From assembly GCA_001414485.1 (NCBI GenBank), contig LLEY01000284.1:1-53787 (forward strand): a DNA stretch of 53,787 nucleotides, given 5' to 3'. Under the pieces are notes generated by a model that did not search any database, was not told where the DNA came from, and worked only from the letters and a program-made list of their open reading frames with translations. The translations under genes were made by a program, and so were the position numbers. Source of the DNA: Calycina herbarum (taxonomy: Eukaryota; Ascomycota; Leotiomycetes; Helotiales; Pezizellaceae). Of this stretch, positions 1 to 11,357 are shown piece by piece; positions within the stretch are counted from its first letter, which is position 1; every line of letters starts with the position of its first letter.

Positions 1-480
1 AAGATTTCAATTTCAGATTTTTTTATAAATAAATACGTAAAGTGCACGGTTATGCACAGACGTTTTTTGTATAGGTTTTGAAGTGCGCAGGGTCCTGATA
101 TGCGCAGGGTCCTGATAAACCACGTTAGCTATGATTATATCTAAATTCTAGAGTATATTAAAGATACTAACTATTAGTACTTATTATCTAGGATAAGCGA
201 GTTTAAGAAGTAAGAGTAGAGCTATAGTAATATTAAAAGCTAGACTAAGACCGATTATTCCACAGATAGCGATAAACACTCTATCTTTTATATAAGTTAG
301 TTGTCGGTATATTCAAGAGTGAATAGCACTTCTCGTGACCTTCTCGCTTAAGGTCTATTTAAGTAATTAGAGTAGCTAACTTTACTCGGTATACACGAAC
401 GATAATATACTCTTTTTGCATCACGCTAATGACGACCAAGTCATACCAACATTAGTAAAAGGGAAAGCTTGTTTTAGAAC
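1..480. repeat. AT-rich, RIP-like degenerated repeat DNA
   Basis: The first ~480 bases are very AT-rich and full of TpA dinucleotides, with no coding frame resembling a protein family. A perfect 17-bp tandem duplication (TGCGCAGGGTCCTGATA, 84-100 and 101-117) lies inside. The composition is what repeat-induced point mutation leaves behind in ascomycete transposons, and the stretch directly follows a broken, transition-mutated hexose transporter. I cannot name the element. The transposon origin is inferred from composition and position only. Confidence 0.5.
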
Positions 481-489
481 CTGGTGTAT

Positions 490-921
490 ACTATTTTGTG
501 CTGCTTCTTATAAAGCCGTTCTAACCAAAATTATGAGAGCCCCGAAGAGTAGAACCGCTACTCGACCGAATCTGTCGCAAGCAATTGCGCAGAATGGTAG
601 GGCCACCAGTTGACCGATATTCTGGATCGCGTTCAAAAGTCCCAAGGTTCCTGGCGAGGGGTTGTTGAAGTATGCTTGCCAGGTGTCTAAGGATTGCAAC
701 CCGTCTAAAATAATCAGCACTCCTGTTTCGTTTTGCGTGGTATTTCACAACTAATTTTACTCACTTATCATAGACCTGTTATAACTAGTAGCGTAAGATA
801 AAATCTGGACCATAGCCAAGACCACGTTTAACATGATCAGTCCATTGTTCTTTAACCCTTTCTCTCTCCGGGGATTCGCCAAAGCCTGGTCTATCGTGAG
901 AGGGCGAGAAACGAACGACAT
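490..921 (-). pseudogene. 5' remnant of an MFS hexose transporter, RIP-mutated
   Basis: Reading on the minus strand from ATG at 921, an N-terminal exon (921-765), a 60-bp GT-AG intron (764-705) and a second exon (from 704) encode the start of a fungal sugar transporter: a short cytosolic leader, the first membrane helix, then the hallmark GLQSLDTWQAYFNNPSPGTL and the DRFGR loop motif. The frame hits TAA at 508-510, after which family-like sequence (EAAQNSIH) still follows, so TAA most likely replaced a Gln codon. The usual GYDGSMMNG reads SYNRSMING, i.e. several G-to-A changes on the coding strand. No remainder of the roughly 500-residue transporter is present before the AT-rich DNA. The gene is a decayed 5' fragment and should make no functional transporter. 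Confidence 0.8.
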
Positions 922-2527
922 GATTGCCCAATAACAATCTAAGCCAAAGAATAGACAAGAGGTTGTTCTGGTGGTTCAGCAGAAAGATGGAGAATGAAGA
1001 AAATGGGAGATGGATATGTTAAATGGGATAGCTCCCCATTTGAAGATTGAGCCGTGTGTATAGATAAGAACCAAATAGTGGAACTTTTGCCGGAGCTCTG
1101 ATATCGGTTGGAACTTTAACTGCCCTGTGGAGTCGGTACCACGTTACTGGGAGTGTCTAAGATATGTGGAACCTGACCCCACACGTGTGGATTTCTTGCA
1201 TCAAAGCTGGGTGATTAATGAAACATTGAGATCTAAATTCTAAAGTTAAAGTGGAAAAACCAATTGGGAAACGAGAACGAACTGAAGATTAAATTGGAAG
1301 GAATCCATTACCCGAGGTGCACTCCAAATTCTCGGGATGCGCCTGAATGGAGAAGCAGGACAGTGGATTGATATCCTTGTGGAATACATGGAATGGTGAC
1401 TTTGAAATACCAGCCACTTGTCATGAACTTGGTATTTCCGAATTCCAGACGCGATGGAGAGTAAAACCGGCAGTAAAGCAGTAATGACTCTAGATTCATA
1501 GCCCCCGTTCTGAACTTCTAGGGAATCATTGAAAGAACCCAATCAGTTAACCCAAAAGACCGGAATAATCCAAGCAATTAACCTAGAAAAATAATCTTCA
1601 ATTGTCCTAGAGCATTTAGGGCAATACCATACATAATTAAAAAAAGCTCTCGTTGTTAAGTACTACCGTTGTTTTTGTCCAGCGCGTGCCGTCGAAGATG
1701 TGGGCGTCAACGAGTGCCCCGCCAGTTCCCCGCAAAATGTTGAGACTGTTTACGTACATGGTTGTTAATTGGTGCGCATGCTTGCCCTATTTACCCCATT
1801 TTTCGGAAGTTCTTCCACCAGGATCCACGTGAGATACCCCCTCTTTGCTCGGCTATAATGCGGCTACGATGCCGATGTGGTGCATGTTGTTGCCACAAAC
1901 AGAAGCGTACGAGTACTTTTAGCTTTGGCCGGGATAATGAAAATGAAGATTCGTACGATACTACGCAGTGGTGTTTTCAATTTTGATGTTGCCATTTTAT
2001 TTTTTGTAAGCAAGTAGAGATTTGCAGGGTTAATCCGTGCTTCTTCAGATTTCGTGTCAAAACAACTCTGTTCCTTGCATGTTAATCTCTCGAAATAAGG
2101 CTAATCACGAGGAGGTTGGCAGTGAAGATCGAGGAACTGGCTCAAGTCCTAATTAAATTAGATAAGAAACTCCTCTCTGGAAGGGACCTTAACTGCCACG
2201 GCTCTTTGTGCCAATTTTGGGATATGATCATCTGGATATCACATCCGATGGTTTGGTCAGGTCGCATTCATCTGCAGGTCCGTATCCTTGGTATCTTGGA
2301 GATGGGTAAATGAACACAGATCCCTTGACTTGGTATCCACAAAGCGTCTTACCTTGTCACCATTGCGGGTCATGTCGAGGAAGTGAGGGGGTGGTCCAAT
2401 CACACCAGAGTGACCAAGTACATATAAAGTGTTTAGTCTCTCACGATACTTCGGCTCTCTAAGAATAGTCTTCTCGAAGTATTTTCTTAACAACCTCCCG
2501 CAGAGATTGAAAGATACATTTTAAATT
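922..2527. other. Intergenic region, no gene recognised
   Basis: About 1.6 kb between the transporter relic and the secreted-protein gene. Short open frames exist on both strands (for example 1246-1542, minus), but none shows family-like sequence, plausible introns or conserved motifs. Immediately upstream of 2528 is the presumed promoter and leader of the next gene. Confidence 0.6.
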
Positions 2528-4375
2528 ATGCGTCTCAACATCTTGTTGCCAGCTCTTGTAGCTTCCTCCACGACATCGGCATCGGAATTATCAACGAGTA
2601 AGCAAATTGTGATTTAACCTGTATTCAATAACTCTACTAACCAGTTTTAAAGATGCGCAATCTCTCTTCGACTATGCTATGTCAATAAACGATCCCCGTT
2701 TCGATCCGTACTACAAGTACATCAACTACCCAGACGTAGGACCATTTTCTGTTCGGTTCACGGCCTGGTATGTTCCAGGTCTTCTGCACCGAAATGAGGG
2801 GGCCGATTTGGAAAATGCATTGGGGGCTTTAGAAAACTTGTAAGTTTCATTTTGACTCGCTCGAATTTGCAAGGAAACTGATGATTGTATAAAGAATTGC
2901 GACTCAGGATACAGGCGATTTCAATAGCCCTTGGTATGGAACGTGGAGAAAGTCCGCCGATCGTAAGTTTAGAACCTTATTTCCAAGATGAAATGATATA
3001 AGCTAACTAACTCGCTTTTGCAGAACCTCTGCCAACCCCAAACTCAGTGCTCTATCCTCCCTTAATTTATGTAAGTTTTTTGGGTTTCACTCAATTTCAA
3101 TACTGACTGCCATACAAGGGCACTTATGATCCCAACTGGAGAGAATTTATCGGTACCCAAATCATCCAAATCCTCGAGGAATTCCCAACTCTTATACCAG
3201 AAAATCTCACCACCGCTCTTGTCAAAACCCTCGAGATTCAAGCAATTGGCGCCATGCGCAGAAACGGTTACGACGGTGACAATCTTGTAACTGCCTACAC
3301 CAACCCAGGCATCATGCGTGCCCTAACTGTCGGATGGGTTGGCGAAAAACTCGGAAACCAATCTTTGGTTGACTACGCCAACGAGCAAAGTGCTCAAATC
3401 ACCGAGCTTTTCAATGCTGGAAACGGAACATTTGGAGAATACAATGCCCCAACCTATTATGGAGAGGATATCTGGGCTCTTGGTGCTGCAATAAAATATG
3501 GACCCTCGAATCAAACATTGACGTTGGATGCTCCTTATTTGCTATCTACCCTTTGGGATGATATTGCCGAACATTACAATGCTTTCCTCGGAAATATAGT
3601 TGGGCCTTATGATCGTGCCAACTCCAGAGACTTAACACAGCACTCTGCCGTTTTGGGACAATGTTTTTGGGGATTGTTTGGATATGAGAAAGCACCGGTT
3701 CCTAACAAGCTGGAATTGAACTTGCAGTACGATGCTGCCCAGGGAGCTGCTTTTGCTCTCGTTATGGATACCGTCAAGGAGAATGCTAAGCCAGAGACAC
3801 TCTTAAAACTTACCACCCCACCAACTGACACCGAAGAGAGAATGATTACACGCATCGTTCGCGAGAGTCTGCTGAATGACACAATCCGTACTCACACATC
3901 TTGGCTATCCAAGAACCTGATGATCGGTGGTCAAGAACTCGAAGAAACTACTATTCGAAACAAAAAGCAATTTATCCCCGCCATTGTTCACTGGTCTTCT
4001 GATCCATTACACACCCCGTTCCCCTACATCGGCTTCTTCTCGCTCTATCCTTCCGCAACAACACTCTCAGCAGTTGCTAGCAAGAACAGATTGGAAGTTT
4101 CCTACCCCAACACCACACAAGCGGGCACGAACGGTTTCCAATTTTTACTCTCCAACATACCCCCACCATGGAACCTAGCAGGAAATATGATTGATGGTTT
4201 CTCAAATCTTCCTTGTCTCAGCGTCAATGTAACGGCTCCTGGTTTGGAATTGCAACCAACAGTTTATAATGCGGATGGGATTTATGATGCTTTGTTTTAC
4301 AACATTACATATGCTGTTCCTGCGAACTTTACTGGTACCCCTTGGATCGCTTTGGACATTGAGTACACCTGTTAA
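2528..4375 (+). CDS. Secreted protein of unknown function, five exons
   Basis: Exons 2528-2597, 2653-2839, 2895-2962, 3024-3070 and 3119-4375 join in frame into a protein of 519 residues. All four introns are 48-61 bp with GT-AG ends. The first ~17 residues look like a signal peptide (Arg-Leu start, hydrophobic core, Ala/Ser-rich end), so the product is probably secreted or vacuolar. Several N-x-S/T sequons support passage through the ER. The body contains aromatic/Gly patterns such as TFGEYNAPTYYGEDIWALGA, reminiscent of fungal alpha/alpha-barrel (toroid) secreted proteins, but I cannot assign a family or catalytic residues. The gene is convergent with the downstream P450 (568 bp between stop codons). 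It appears intact. The start was chosen as the ATG that opens the signal peptide and splices in frame. Confidence 0.85.
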
Positions 4376-4942
4376 AAAGGAGATTGGGGTGAAGAAAAAA
4401 AAGACGATGCAATGAGTTACTGTATAAATAATAAATGTAATTAAGCGGGTGCAGAGAAATGAGTGAGCACTTATATGTAGCGAGCAGCGTGACACTTTTA
4501 CCGAGTAACTTGAACAATCCAGTTTTATTGTTCCGAGGTATTTAGAGCAATAGGCTATTTACTGCCGCTTCCACCACGAGCGAGCCCAAGTTTTCTTGGG
4601 GCTTATGATTAGGTACTGTTTCACTAAAATGGAGGTTTCTAAGCCTGTTTTACTTCCCATGAGCATTATGGTTCATGGGGTAGGCTTGGGGGGGGGATAC
4701 ATTAATTCGTGAGTCGGTTACATATAGTCACCCCCTCCCTAGATTATTCTATCGAGATTCGAAAATCCAATACAACTGTATTGAAATAATAGAATAATCT
4801 AACCCAAAAAATTGACTTCGTTCCTCTAAGACCGTTACACAAATCAGAAAAAAAGGAAATCGCCTCAAGACCGCAAGATCGACCCCTCACCACCCTTCGC
4901 TGTCGATCGCCGAAACTTCCAAACTTCCAGGCTTCCAAACCC
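4376..4942. other. Convergent intergenic region (3' UTRs)
   Basis: Separates two convergent genes. It contains a run of nine or so G near 4688-4697 and AT-rich stretches that could hold polyadenylation signals for both genes. No open frame of interest. Confidence 0.6.
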
Positions 4943-6983
4943 TCAAAGCCTCCTAAGCAACTCAACAGCCCTCTCACTCCTCGGCACAAACTCACAAGGA
5001 AAAAGATACGGATGACTATCCCCAATTAGCATCCCCCTCCCATGCCTCTGTAGAATCACTCACCTAGTCAAGCCCGTCGTCATCTTCAAATCCGGAACAA
5101 TCTCCTTCCCATTCTCATCCTTCTTCTTCCTTATATCCACACCAGCCAAAATGGTCGCAATAGCAATCCAAACATTATTATTTCCCAGGTTCTGACCAGG
5201 ACAAATCCTACGACCGAAGCCGAAATGGCCAACTGGGGGAATAGCACCCTCGCCTCCCTCAGAGGAGGGGATGTAACGGTCGGGGTTGAAGACTTCAGGG
5301 GAGGTGTAGGTTGTGGGGTCGTGGTTTATTGCGTAGGAGTTTGCTACTACTAGGGTGCTGTTTCTTGTGAGTATTGGGAGTTTTAATGGGGATGGTGGGG
5401 TTTACCCTTTTGGGATGAAGTAGCCTTTCAATACATCATCTTCGGCGGATTTGTGAGGAATATCTAGGTGTAATGGTAAATAAGAAAACCTCTATCCGGA
5501 CCCAAGAGGGAATGATGTGGAGAGAAACATACTGAGAGGAATAACGGGCATATATCTAAACGTCTCCATCAAAATCCTCTCCAAGCATGGTAAATTAGGA
5601 CGATCCGCAAAAGTCGGAAGTCTATCAACTCCCACAACCGACTCAATCTCCGCCTGTGCTTTTCGCTGAGCGTCGGGATTAAGAACCATGCCGAGAACGA
5701 AGATGGAAGTAGACGACCAAGTCTAAAAGCTTATTAATAAACCAGAATCAGTTTCTAGAGATCTGGGATATGACTTACAGTGTCCATGCCTGCCCCATAG
5801 ACAGTGCCTCCAATACTTGCAATATCGGTATCGCTTAGTTGATCCACAGGATCTACCTTCTCACGGTGTTCCTCTCTGAAAGCGCGTTCTTCGAGTAATG
5901 ACCGGACAAATGATTTTGTCTGGATCCCTTTTTCCTGAATGGTGTTAGGGATTTTGAACTAGCATTGCAATTATTTCAAACTTACCATTTCATCTTTAAC
6001 GATCTCAAATGGCATCTCGTGCAATTTATCAACATACGTCTTGACATCCCTAGTAAACTTCAGAGAGGGGAAAATTGGAAGCCAATTCGGTAAAGTTCGA
6101 ACTATGAATCAAGTCAGCGAATCGGAGTCATGAGTCAAGTGGTTTACTCGTACTGATAGGAAAGATATCTAGCACGGTCGCAGCACCACTTCCTCCCTGT
6201 CCAATGCCGTCGGAAACCTTCTCTGCGATCTTCATGTATGGATCATCTTTGCCTGAAATTTCAATTCCATATGCGACTCTTGTAATGATACCCGTCGAAA
6301 AGCTAAGTAACAAATATCAGTTTCCACTTCGAGAAATGTTAAAATAGGATGGGGGGGGTAAACTAACGTCTGCATCACAGTCATCCAATCCCCATCATTC
6401 TCTAAGAGTCTCGTAGCAAGCTTCCGTGCCTCCTCTTGCTCAATCGGGTAATACTGTGACACCTTCGAGACCGTAAGTCCATTCTGAAAAGCTTTTCGAT
6501 GACGTTTAAAATGCAACCCATTAGATTTCGCGGTAAGAGTATCCTGCCAGCCCATCCTACGCAACGATTAACCGACAACCAAAAACCAGAGTCGGAAAGT
6601 CATACTCATCAAAAAAATGGAAAATAGGTCTATCCATATATTTCGCTCCCCGTCGGTCGAGAAGTTCAATGGCATCCTCCCTCTTATTAAGAATCACCAT
6701 TGGTTGACCGAGGAGATTGACGTAGAGGATATGGGAGTCTGAGAAGAAGGTAAGTTTGTACCTCGTTTCCAAAAGAAAAAGGAGTAGACTTACTATATTT
6801 CTTTCCCCATTCAATATAAGTCAATTCCGGTCTGTAAGTAGGCATATGCCGTACACTCCCAATAATCGGATCGGCGGGTGGACCTGGTGGAAGAGGATAA
6901 GGGGTTTTCTTGCGACTAAGGAATCTCCATGCGGAGAATCCAACGAAGGCAACGAGCGAGACGAAGAGTGACAACGGCAACAT
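4943..6983 (-). CDS. Cytochrome P450 monooxygenase (OrdA-like fungal CYP)
   Basis: Ten exons join without a break: 6983-6794, 6738-6606, 6556-6368, 6302-6154, 6101-5986, 5934-5779, 5722-5533, 5463-5406, 5363-5064 and 5015-4943, giving 517 residues, a normal P450 length. Visible landmarks in order: an N-terminal membrane anchor; the proline hinge PLPPGPPADPIIG; the I-helix motif GAGMDT; the K-helix ExxR in LMETFRYMP; the PDRY (PERF-like) motif; and the heme loop FGFGRRICPG with the thiolate Cys. It should be an ER-bound heme-thiolate monooxygenase using NADPH-P450 reductase. Sequence style resembles OrdA/O-methylsterigmatocystin oxidoreductase-like CYPs, but substrate and CYP family number cannot be read from sequence. 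No other secondary-metabolism gene is adjacent. ATG 6983 opens the anchor; the upstream in-frame TTG is not a credible start. Confidence 0.95.
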
Positions 6984-8420
6984 TTTGGTGTACAAAAAGT
7001 TCTAATGAGTGGGAGGAGAATTGCAATGCGGTTCCACTGACTGAAGTGTGGGATCACCAACCTTATGAGCACTGTAGTGACTGAGTCTTGTGTAGTATCC
7101 CCTCAAATACAGAGCCCCATAGTTTGATTTGGTCTGACTCGGATTTGGAGGTAGGTTACATTGATGGGAGATTCCGTGAGATTTTCAACTCCCAGGTGGT
7201 ACGGAAGATGCTCTGATTTGTCTATCCATAGAATATGCAGCGGGGCAATGGGATGCGTGCATTATCACAGTGCAGGAAATTAATGGGATTACGCAGTCCT
7301 AAGACATGTGAGAGTGTTATATAATAAGCTTATTATGAACACTCCTTTCTTGCACAAGTAAGCTTGAACTTAAGGTTAACCAAAGCTGTATCTCGCTTGT
7401 TAGTTGAGCCAAATTGAACCAAGTAAGCTTCATCGAAACACCTACTAAGGAAACAATATACTTCTCGCAAAAGACAAAACCGGGAGAACAACAGCAGGAA
7501 TTTCTGCTAGCTTCCATATAAGCACAAGAAATCCATATTAAAACACCTGCAAAGATAACGTGAGAAAACGGAAGTATTCACCCGTACCACTCCAGACATG
7601 CAAGAAATCGAGAAGCAAACAAGTCAAAACGAGGATACATCGCACATCTTTCCATGTAAGCCCGTTGAGTGTGACTCCAAGGTCCCTCGTGCTCCTCGGA
7701 TTCATTATCAGTTCGGGGAGCGTGGTTACACAGCTTACCCCAAGACTGATATTAAGCAACGGCTAAAGGTAACAATGCAACATCAAATAAGTATCGAGGT
7801 GAGATTGAACCACACTTAAATGAACCCTCTATCCAATAACAATAATACAAATCGCAGATCGAATTTCAGAAATTGAAAAGTAAGAGATTCGGTCGTTGCT
7901 CTGCGAATGCCGTTGTTACTGGTCAATGAAAGTATAGTTCCGGGAGGTTTGGAAGAATTTCGGACTTCTTGATTCTTCTAAATAACCCTGTGAAGTATCT
8001 GTGATTGTCCCAGACCTCCTAGAGTCATTTTTTGGAAGAGCGAGGTGTAAGGTACTATCGCTCAGGATAAGTGTAAGCAGAGCAATGAGCGATGCACGAT
8101 GGCACCCTTACATCTCGTTCTTCAAGACCCCTCGGAGCATCAATCGCCACAAGGCGAAGTCAAGATATGCTGCTAGAACAAATGAAGTTCGATATGTAAT
8201 TGATTCCGTCGATTTGTATCTTACACAGGATGGCCACCATGCTGCCTCCATCACCAATAACTCGCTTTGTATATGCCCATAACCAGCCTTCCGTAATTCG
8301 TAATGTGCATTCTTCCAGGCATCATGAAGCCAACAGAATCCCCCAAACGCCATGTCTGAACTGGCGCCATCGTAAATCGTATCTTCGGAAATGGTGTATC
8401 CTTGTCGCAACCCCGCAGCT
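6984..8420. other. Intergenic region, no gene recognised
   Basis: About 1.4 kb upstream of the P450 and downstream of the 2EXR gene. Small open frames occur (for example 7560-7819 on plus, 8108-8491 on minus) but none resembles a known family or splices into one. The part just above 6983 is the P450 promoter region. Confidence 0.55.
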
Positions 8421-9068
8421 TCAAGTCTTCGACTCACTCTCAATCCAAATCGAAACCTGCGGCGCCTTCCCACTCGCCCACCTACTCCCATCCTCCCTCT
8501 CCAATTCCTCCCTCAGAGCATTAACATAAAGATTAACATTTATAACCTCATCCTCAAAACTCTCGCTCATCCCCCTCCCCTCCACGCTTTGTGCATCCTC
8601 CCCCCTCAGCACTAGCACAAGCGCTAACATCTTCAGCCCCCTCAAAACACTAACTTCACTCAACCCGCCCTGTCGAAAAACCCTCAGCACCTCCCAGAGC
8701 TGACTGCAAATCGCCACCTTCCTTATCTTTTCCCGATACGGACTGCGCGCTAGATCCAAGGCCAGATCACCCCGCGGACTGCATTCCAGACTGTCGAAGA
8801 AGAGGGTGTCGTGCTCGAAATCGATGTATATGGAGGAGGGAAAGGAGGGCGAGAGGATGAGGTTTGTGTATATGGAGAGGAATACTGCTCGCGATTCCGA
8901 GGTTGTGGAGAGGAGGGGTGAGGGTGGGACGGGCGTTGTGTATTGGGAGCGCGATTTGGAGAATCGGATTGGGAGGACGCTGGGCCCTGGGAGAGCATGC
9001 TGCCAAATCTTGAGGCGCAATTCTGAGGGTAGGGTTTGGAAGAGAGGGAAGTTATCAAAGCTCGCCAT
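8421..9068 (-). CDS. 2EXR-domain (F-box-like) protein
   Basis: A single-exon gene of 215 codons. The N-terminus carries the fungal 2EXR signature: FPLFQTLPSELRLKIWQHAL at about residues 7-26, a short helix rich in Leu/Arg that looks like a degenerate F-box, followed by a typical serine/proline segment and a hydrophobic stretch with an FEHDTLFFD-type motif near residue 83. Members of this family are abundant and lineage-expanded in filamentous ascomycetes; their biochemical role is largely unknown. Length is in the normal range for short members. It stands alone between two intergenic regions and reads divergently from the gene at 9797. Confidence 0.75.
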   Translation of the reverse strand: MASFDNFPLFQTLPSELRLKIWQHALPGPSVLPIRFSKSRSQYTTPVPPSPLLSTTSESRAVFLSIYTNLILSPSFPSSIYIDFEHDTLFFDSLECSPRGDLALDLARSPYREKIRKVAICSQLWEVLRVFRQGGLSEVSVLRGLKMLALVLVLRGEDAQSVEGRGMSESFEDEVINVNLYVNALREELEREDGSRWASGKAPQVSIWIESESKT

Positions 9069-9796
9069 TTTGGATATTTTGTTGTGGTGTTGTGTTTGAT
9101 TGTGAGACGACTTTGTTGACTTACTCCAGTACTCAGTGAGGGTCGGGTCAATTCCGGGTCAACCCCACGGAGTATTCATCAAAGAAATGTGAGCTGTAAC
9201 TCAACTTCTTCATCACACAGACGATCAATCAATCGTCGAAGACCCTAAGCGGAAAGTATGCTAGCTTGATCCCCCAGAGTTTGCTCAAAGATTGGATGCA
9301 ATAACACGTGAAAATCTAATCAGGTGCCAAGTCGTCACTAGCAATTCTTCTCAGTCTCCCACCACCTCCGTGGTCCTTCGCCTCTGGAGACCGGACTCGA
9401 GGTCACTCCTTTCATAACGAGGGAGAGCGGAGACATGAGCGATCGAAGTCAGGAAGGGAAGGCACGACTTTGTCCCCTCCAGAGTAAAAACATACTAGTA
9501 TATACGATTTATCGTCGTCGAAATCGAATCGCGGGGGTGACATTCTCAACACCTTAAACTTACAGCTTACTCACACAGTAATCCATAGCTTACTCGCGAC
9601 CGAGCCGCTTACTCACAAGTAACTCAATGGCTTACTCGCGAATTAACTGGTGTTGGGTATTCTTATTCTTCATTGCACGATCTGGCAGCCTCATTTCACA
9701 TCGAAATATCTTCTCCGAGTTCCGACCACAGACAAGAACAATTCCTCCCTGTTTTGCCATTATCCTTCTCCTTTTTCTACGCCTCCTCTCCCCCAA
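9069..9796. other. Divergent promoter region
   Basis: Separates the divergent 2EXR gene and the membrane-protein gene. It includes four spaced copies of GCTTACTC (see the separate entry) close to the plus-strand gene. No open frame of note is supported here. Confidence 0.6.
9565..9640 (+). repeat. Four-copy GCTTACTC repeat in a promoter
   Basis: GCTTACTC occurs at 9565, 9588, 9607 and 9630, spaced 23, 19 and 23 bp, and the following triplets alternate CAC, GCG, CAC, GCG. This makes a duplicated 42-bp block. It ends about 155 bp upstream of the ATG at 9797 and may be a regulatory array or a simple local duplication. Confidence 0.6.
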
Positions 9797-11357
9797 ATGG
9801 CCGCACAGCCTCGCGACGACACGCTTTTGCCGGTCTGTGGCTTCGCAGGCAACTCCGATGTCTACGGACTGGGCATTCGAGTCGGAATATACCTGCAGTG
9901 GTTCGCCAGCCTTTTATCCAAACTCTTCCTTGGGGAAGAAGCGCTCCGGTCCGTCTTCAACGACAATGCCATATTCCTGCTGCGCTTTTTTTGGCCACCA
10001 TCCTTCTTGCCACAAACACTATCAGCGGGGTTCACAGCCTTGATATCCTGATCATGCTTCATATATTCTTCGGAAGTGTCTTCACCGTTTTCTTCGACGC
10101 CAGAATTGGGGACCGTATCGAATATTTTTCCAGCCTTGTCGGGATTGTCTTCAAGACAGGGATAGTGACTGCCATGGCGGCCGTAGGAGTTTGGTTTTGG
10201 TTTTACAATATTCAACCACCAGTTGAAGCAAGTTGCAAATCATTCGCCTTTCTGTTTGGTCGCGTGGGCCTTTATTCAGCGCATACTATGATATCCTTCA
10301 AGGCCTTTTCTGCCACAAATATTATCATCTGCTTGTCTTTCCTGTTATCCTTATTCTCCTATAGAACCTTTGTGTGGTTTTACTCTATCGTCTTAGACAA
10401 ATTAAGCCCTTGGGGAAAGGACTCGCCAACACCCGGAAGAAGGATCCTGGCCATGCTCGTTCAGAAAACTGCAATGGACAAGAAGAAGTTGTTAACAGAC
10501 ATATGGATCCTTAGCACGGAAGCCATTGCTCAAAGCACCGTGCCAGCGAGGCGCAATTACATTGGAGAATGCGTGGAACTAGCAGTGGGATATGATAGGA
10601 CGCATGGCCCTGACCTTGGCGACTGGCAAGGAGTGAAGGAAATCTTACTCCGGACTGCAACTGCAGGCCGCCCGATTTCTGGAGCTCTGAGTGTTTTGAT
10701 AAGAGCCGGAGATATCCTTAATGGGGGCAGTCAACATGACACACATCCAACTCAAGCTCTCCCTCAAGTGTAAACTGAACACCAAGACCGGACTCCCATC
10801 AAGCGATATATTGACGCGTTCTCAACACAGATTGGCCAAACGCCTAAGCTCATATTGGCTAGCCAATCACATATTGAGAATTGGGATAAACAATTCGATC
10901 GAGCTGCGTATGTCCTCTAAGATCAAACCCGCATCTGAAATTCTAACTTTGACAAAGGTCAGCTTTATACACCATAATCATCATGATCTATTCAATTGTC
11001 AGCATCGAGCTAATTCTGCGCTACAATGAAATCACGGGAGTTTATACCATTCTCAGCACTGGGCAAATAATCCCTCTCATCATTGGAATTGGCGCCGTTT
11101 GGAGAACGAGCTGGCAAATTGTTGTAATGTTCATTCAGAAACATCTGATTCATGAGGTATATTCCCTACCACGTTCTATTTGTTTAAGCTACTGATCAAA
11201 ATTCTAGAAGTCTAAAGGTGGACAAACCACCGACCTGGACCTCGAACGCGATTCAGAACCAGAACCAAAAAGAAGTGCCACTGTCGATGTGTCCGAGGGT
11301 AAGCCAGCGAACAGAAATGATCAAGCAGATTCTTCTGATAGGATTGAGCATGTGTGA
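9797..11357 (+). pseudogene. Fungal polytopic membrane protein gene with two reading-frame lesions
   Basis: From ATG 9797 the frame encodes a family-like N-terminus (PVCGFAGNSDVYGLGIRVGI) and the start of a membrane helix (NDNAIFLL). At about 9982 the homologous sequence continues one frame over (ALFLATILLATNTISG), so one base is missing relative to an intact gene. The new frame continues with several hydrophobic segments to a TAA at 10771-10773; protein-like sequence continues straight after it (IKRYIDAFSTQIGQTPKLI), suggesting a Gln-to-stop change. An intron from ~10908 and another at ~11157-11207 then splice in frame to two more membrane helices and an acidic C-terminal tail ending in TGA at 11355-11357. 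The family is a conserved but uncharacterised ascomycete membrane protein of roughly seven helices. The frameshift could be a sequencing error, but the additional stop argues for a decayed gene. Confidence 0.65.

Noticed and set aside
1246..1542. Minus-strand 98-codon frame
   Set aside because: No family-like sequence, no signal peptide or introns; likely chance in an intergenic region.
4943..6983. P450 as part of a secondary-metabolite cluster with the GMC enzyme
   Set aside because: They are 22 kb apart with housekeeping genes (zf-C3H1, myosin) in between and no core synthase in view.
8108..8491. Minus-strand 127-codon frame overlapping the 2EXR gene's 3' end
   Set aside because: Only part of it is distinct from the 2EXR gene and the translation is Arg/Gly-rich without domain features; probably chance.
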